DNA from: Trogon surrucura
Lineage: Eukaryota > Chordata > Aves > Trogoniformes > Trogonidae
NCBI GenBank assembly: GCA_020746105.1
Contig: CM036626.1
Coordinates: forward strand, 18,341,001 to 18,405,000
Length of the DNA stretch: 64,000 nucleotides
Direction of reading: 5' to 3'
In this document: one piece after another, positions 63,850 through 64,000 of the stretch
How positions within the stretch are numbered: the stretch's first letter is position 1
Layout of the letters: every line of letters starts with the position of its first letter
Program-made: the position numbers and the translations under genes
The notes under the pieces: generated by a model
Seen by the model: only the letters and a program-made list of their open reading frames with translations
Told to the model about the DNA's origin: nothing
Databases searched by the model: none

Positions 63850-64000
63850 CCGGCTCCGCCCGCCTCCCTCAGGGCCGGCCCTTTGGCCGCTGCCCGCCTT
63901 CAGGGGAGAACTGGGGCGGAGGAGGCAGGAGAGCGGAGTGGAGGGGGGTGAACGGAGTAGCGGGGGGTAAGCGGTGTCTGGGCCGGGGATAGGTAGACGA

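Larger units (their letters stand above)
63781..63850 (-). other. SHQ1: SHQ1 exon 1, non-coding 5' UTR (upstream end approximate)
   Basis: A strong donor, GCG|GTGAGT, lies at 63781/63780 inside the CpG island and faces exon 2. There is no ATG on the minus strand anywhere from 63781 to the window end, so this exon cannot supply the start codon. The transcription start is not visible; CpG-island promoters usually have dispersed starts, so the 5' limit is a guess. An alternative is that a different donor in the island is used. Confidence 0.6.
63180..64000 (-). promoter_or_regulatory. SHQ1: SHQ1 CpG-island promoter
   Basis: CpG density rises sharply from about 63.18 kb to the end. No TATA box is seen. 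On the minus strand the region just upstream of the exon 1 donor has TGCGCACGCGCG (63831-63820), a full match to the NRF1 consensus YGCGCAYGCGCR; a GGCGGGAA E2F-type element on the plus strand at 63842-63849; and GC boxes near 63855-63869 and 63912-63920. This is the usual makeup of a housekeeping promoter. The island continues past the window edge. Confidence 0.8.

Overview
The window reads as vertebrate nuclear DNA, most likely from a bird. Three things point there: several fragments of CR1-type non-LTR retrotransposons with the sauropsid 3' end (octamer repeats of the ATTCTATG kind), otherwise sparse repeats, and one multi-exon gene whose protein I recognise as SHQ1, with compact introns and a CpG-island promoter. 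Recognition is from memory of the family; no alignment was run.

Layout. Bases 17.4 to 63.8 kb are occupied by a single gene on the minus strand, SHQ1, the assembly chaperone of box H/ACA ribonucleoproteins. I could trace a non-coding first exon in the CpG island and eleven coding exons whose splice phases all join, giving an uninterrupted 603-codon reading frame. Intron 2 has a GC donor; all other donors are GT. The last intron is about 20 kb and the last exon carries the acidic serine-rich tail, the stop codon and about 600 bases of 3' UTR ending at a well-formed polyadenylation signal. Intron 1 holds a CR1 fragment next to a perfect 13-copy 11-bp tandem repeat. Intron 11 holds an oppositely oriented CR1 of the same type, a decayed reverse-transcriptase fragment and an unassigned 172-codon open frame with splice-like borders.

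Bases 1 to 17.4 kb lie downstream of SHQ1 and contain no gene I can support. They hold short CpG-rich patches, several AT-rich blocks dense in homeodomain-type cores, a perfect hairpin with TGACAG/CTGTCA arms, and a cluster of the octamer TAATCGAT. These look like candidate distal regulatory DNA, but conservation could not be tested here. The last ~0.2 kb of the window is the SHQ1 promoter and upstream flank.

I found no prokaryote-type system, CRISPR array, viral gene or obviously new multi-gene system. The more interesting observations are splice-level and regulatory.
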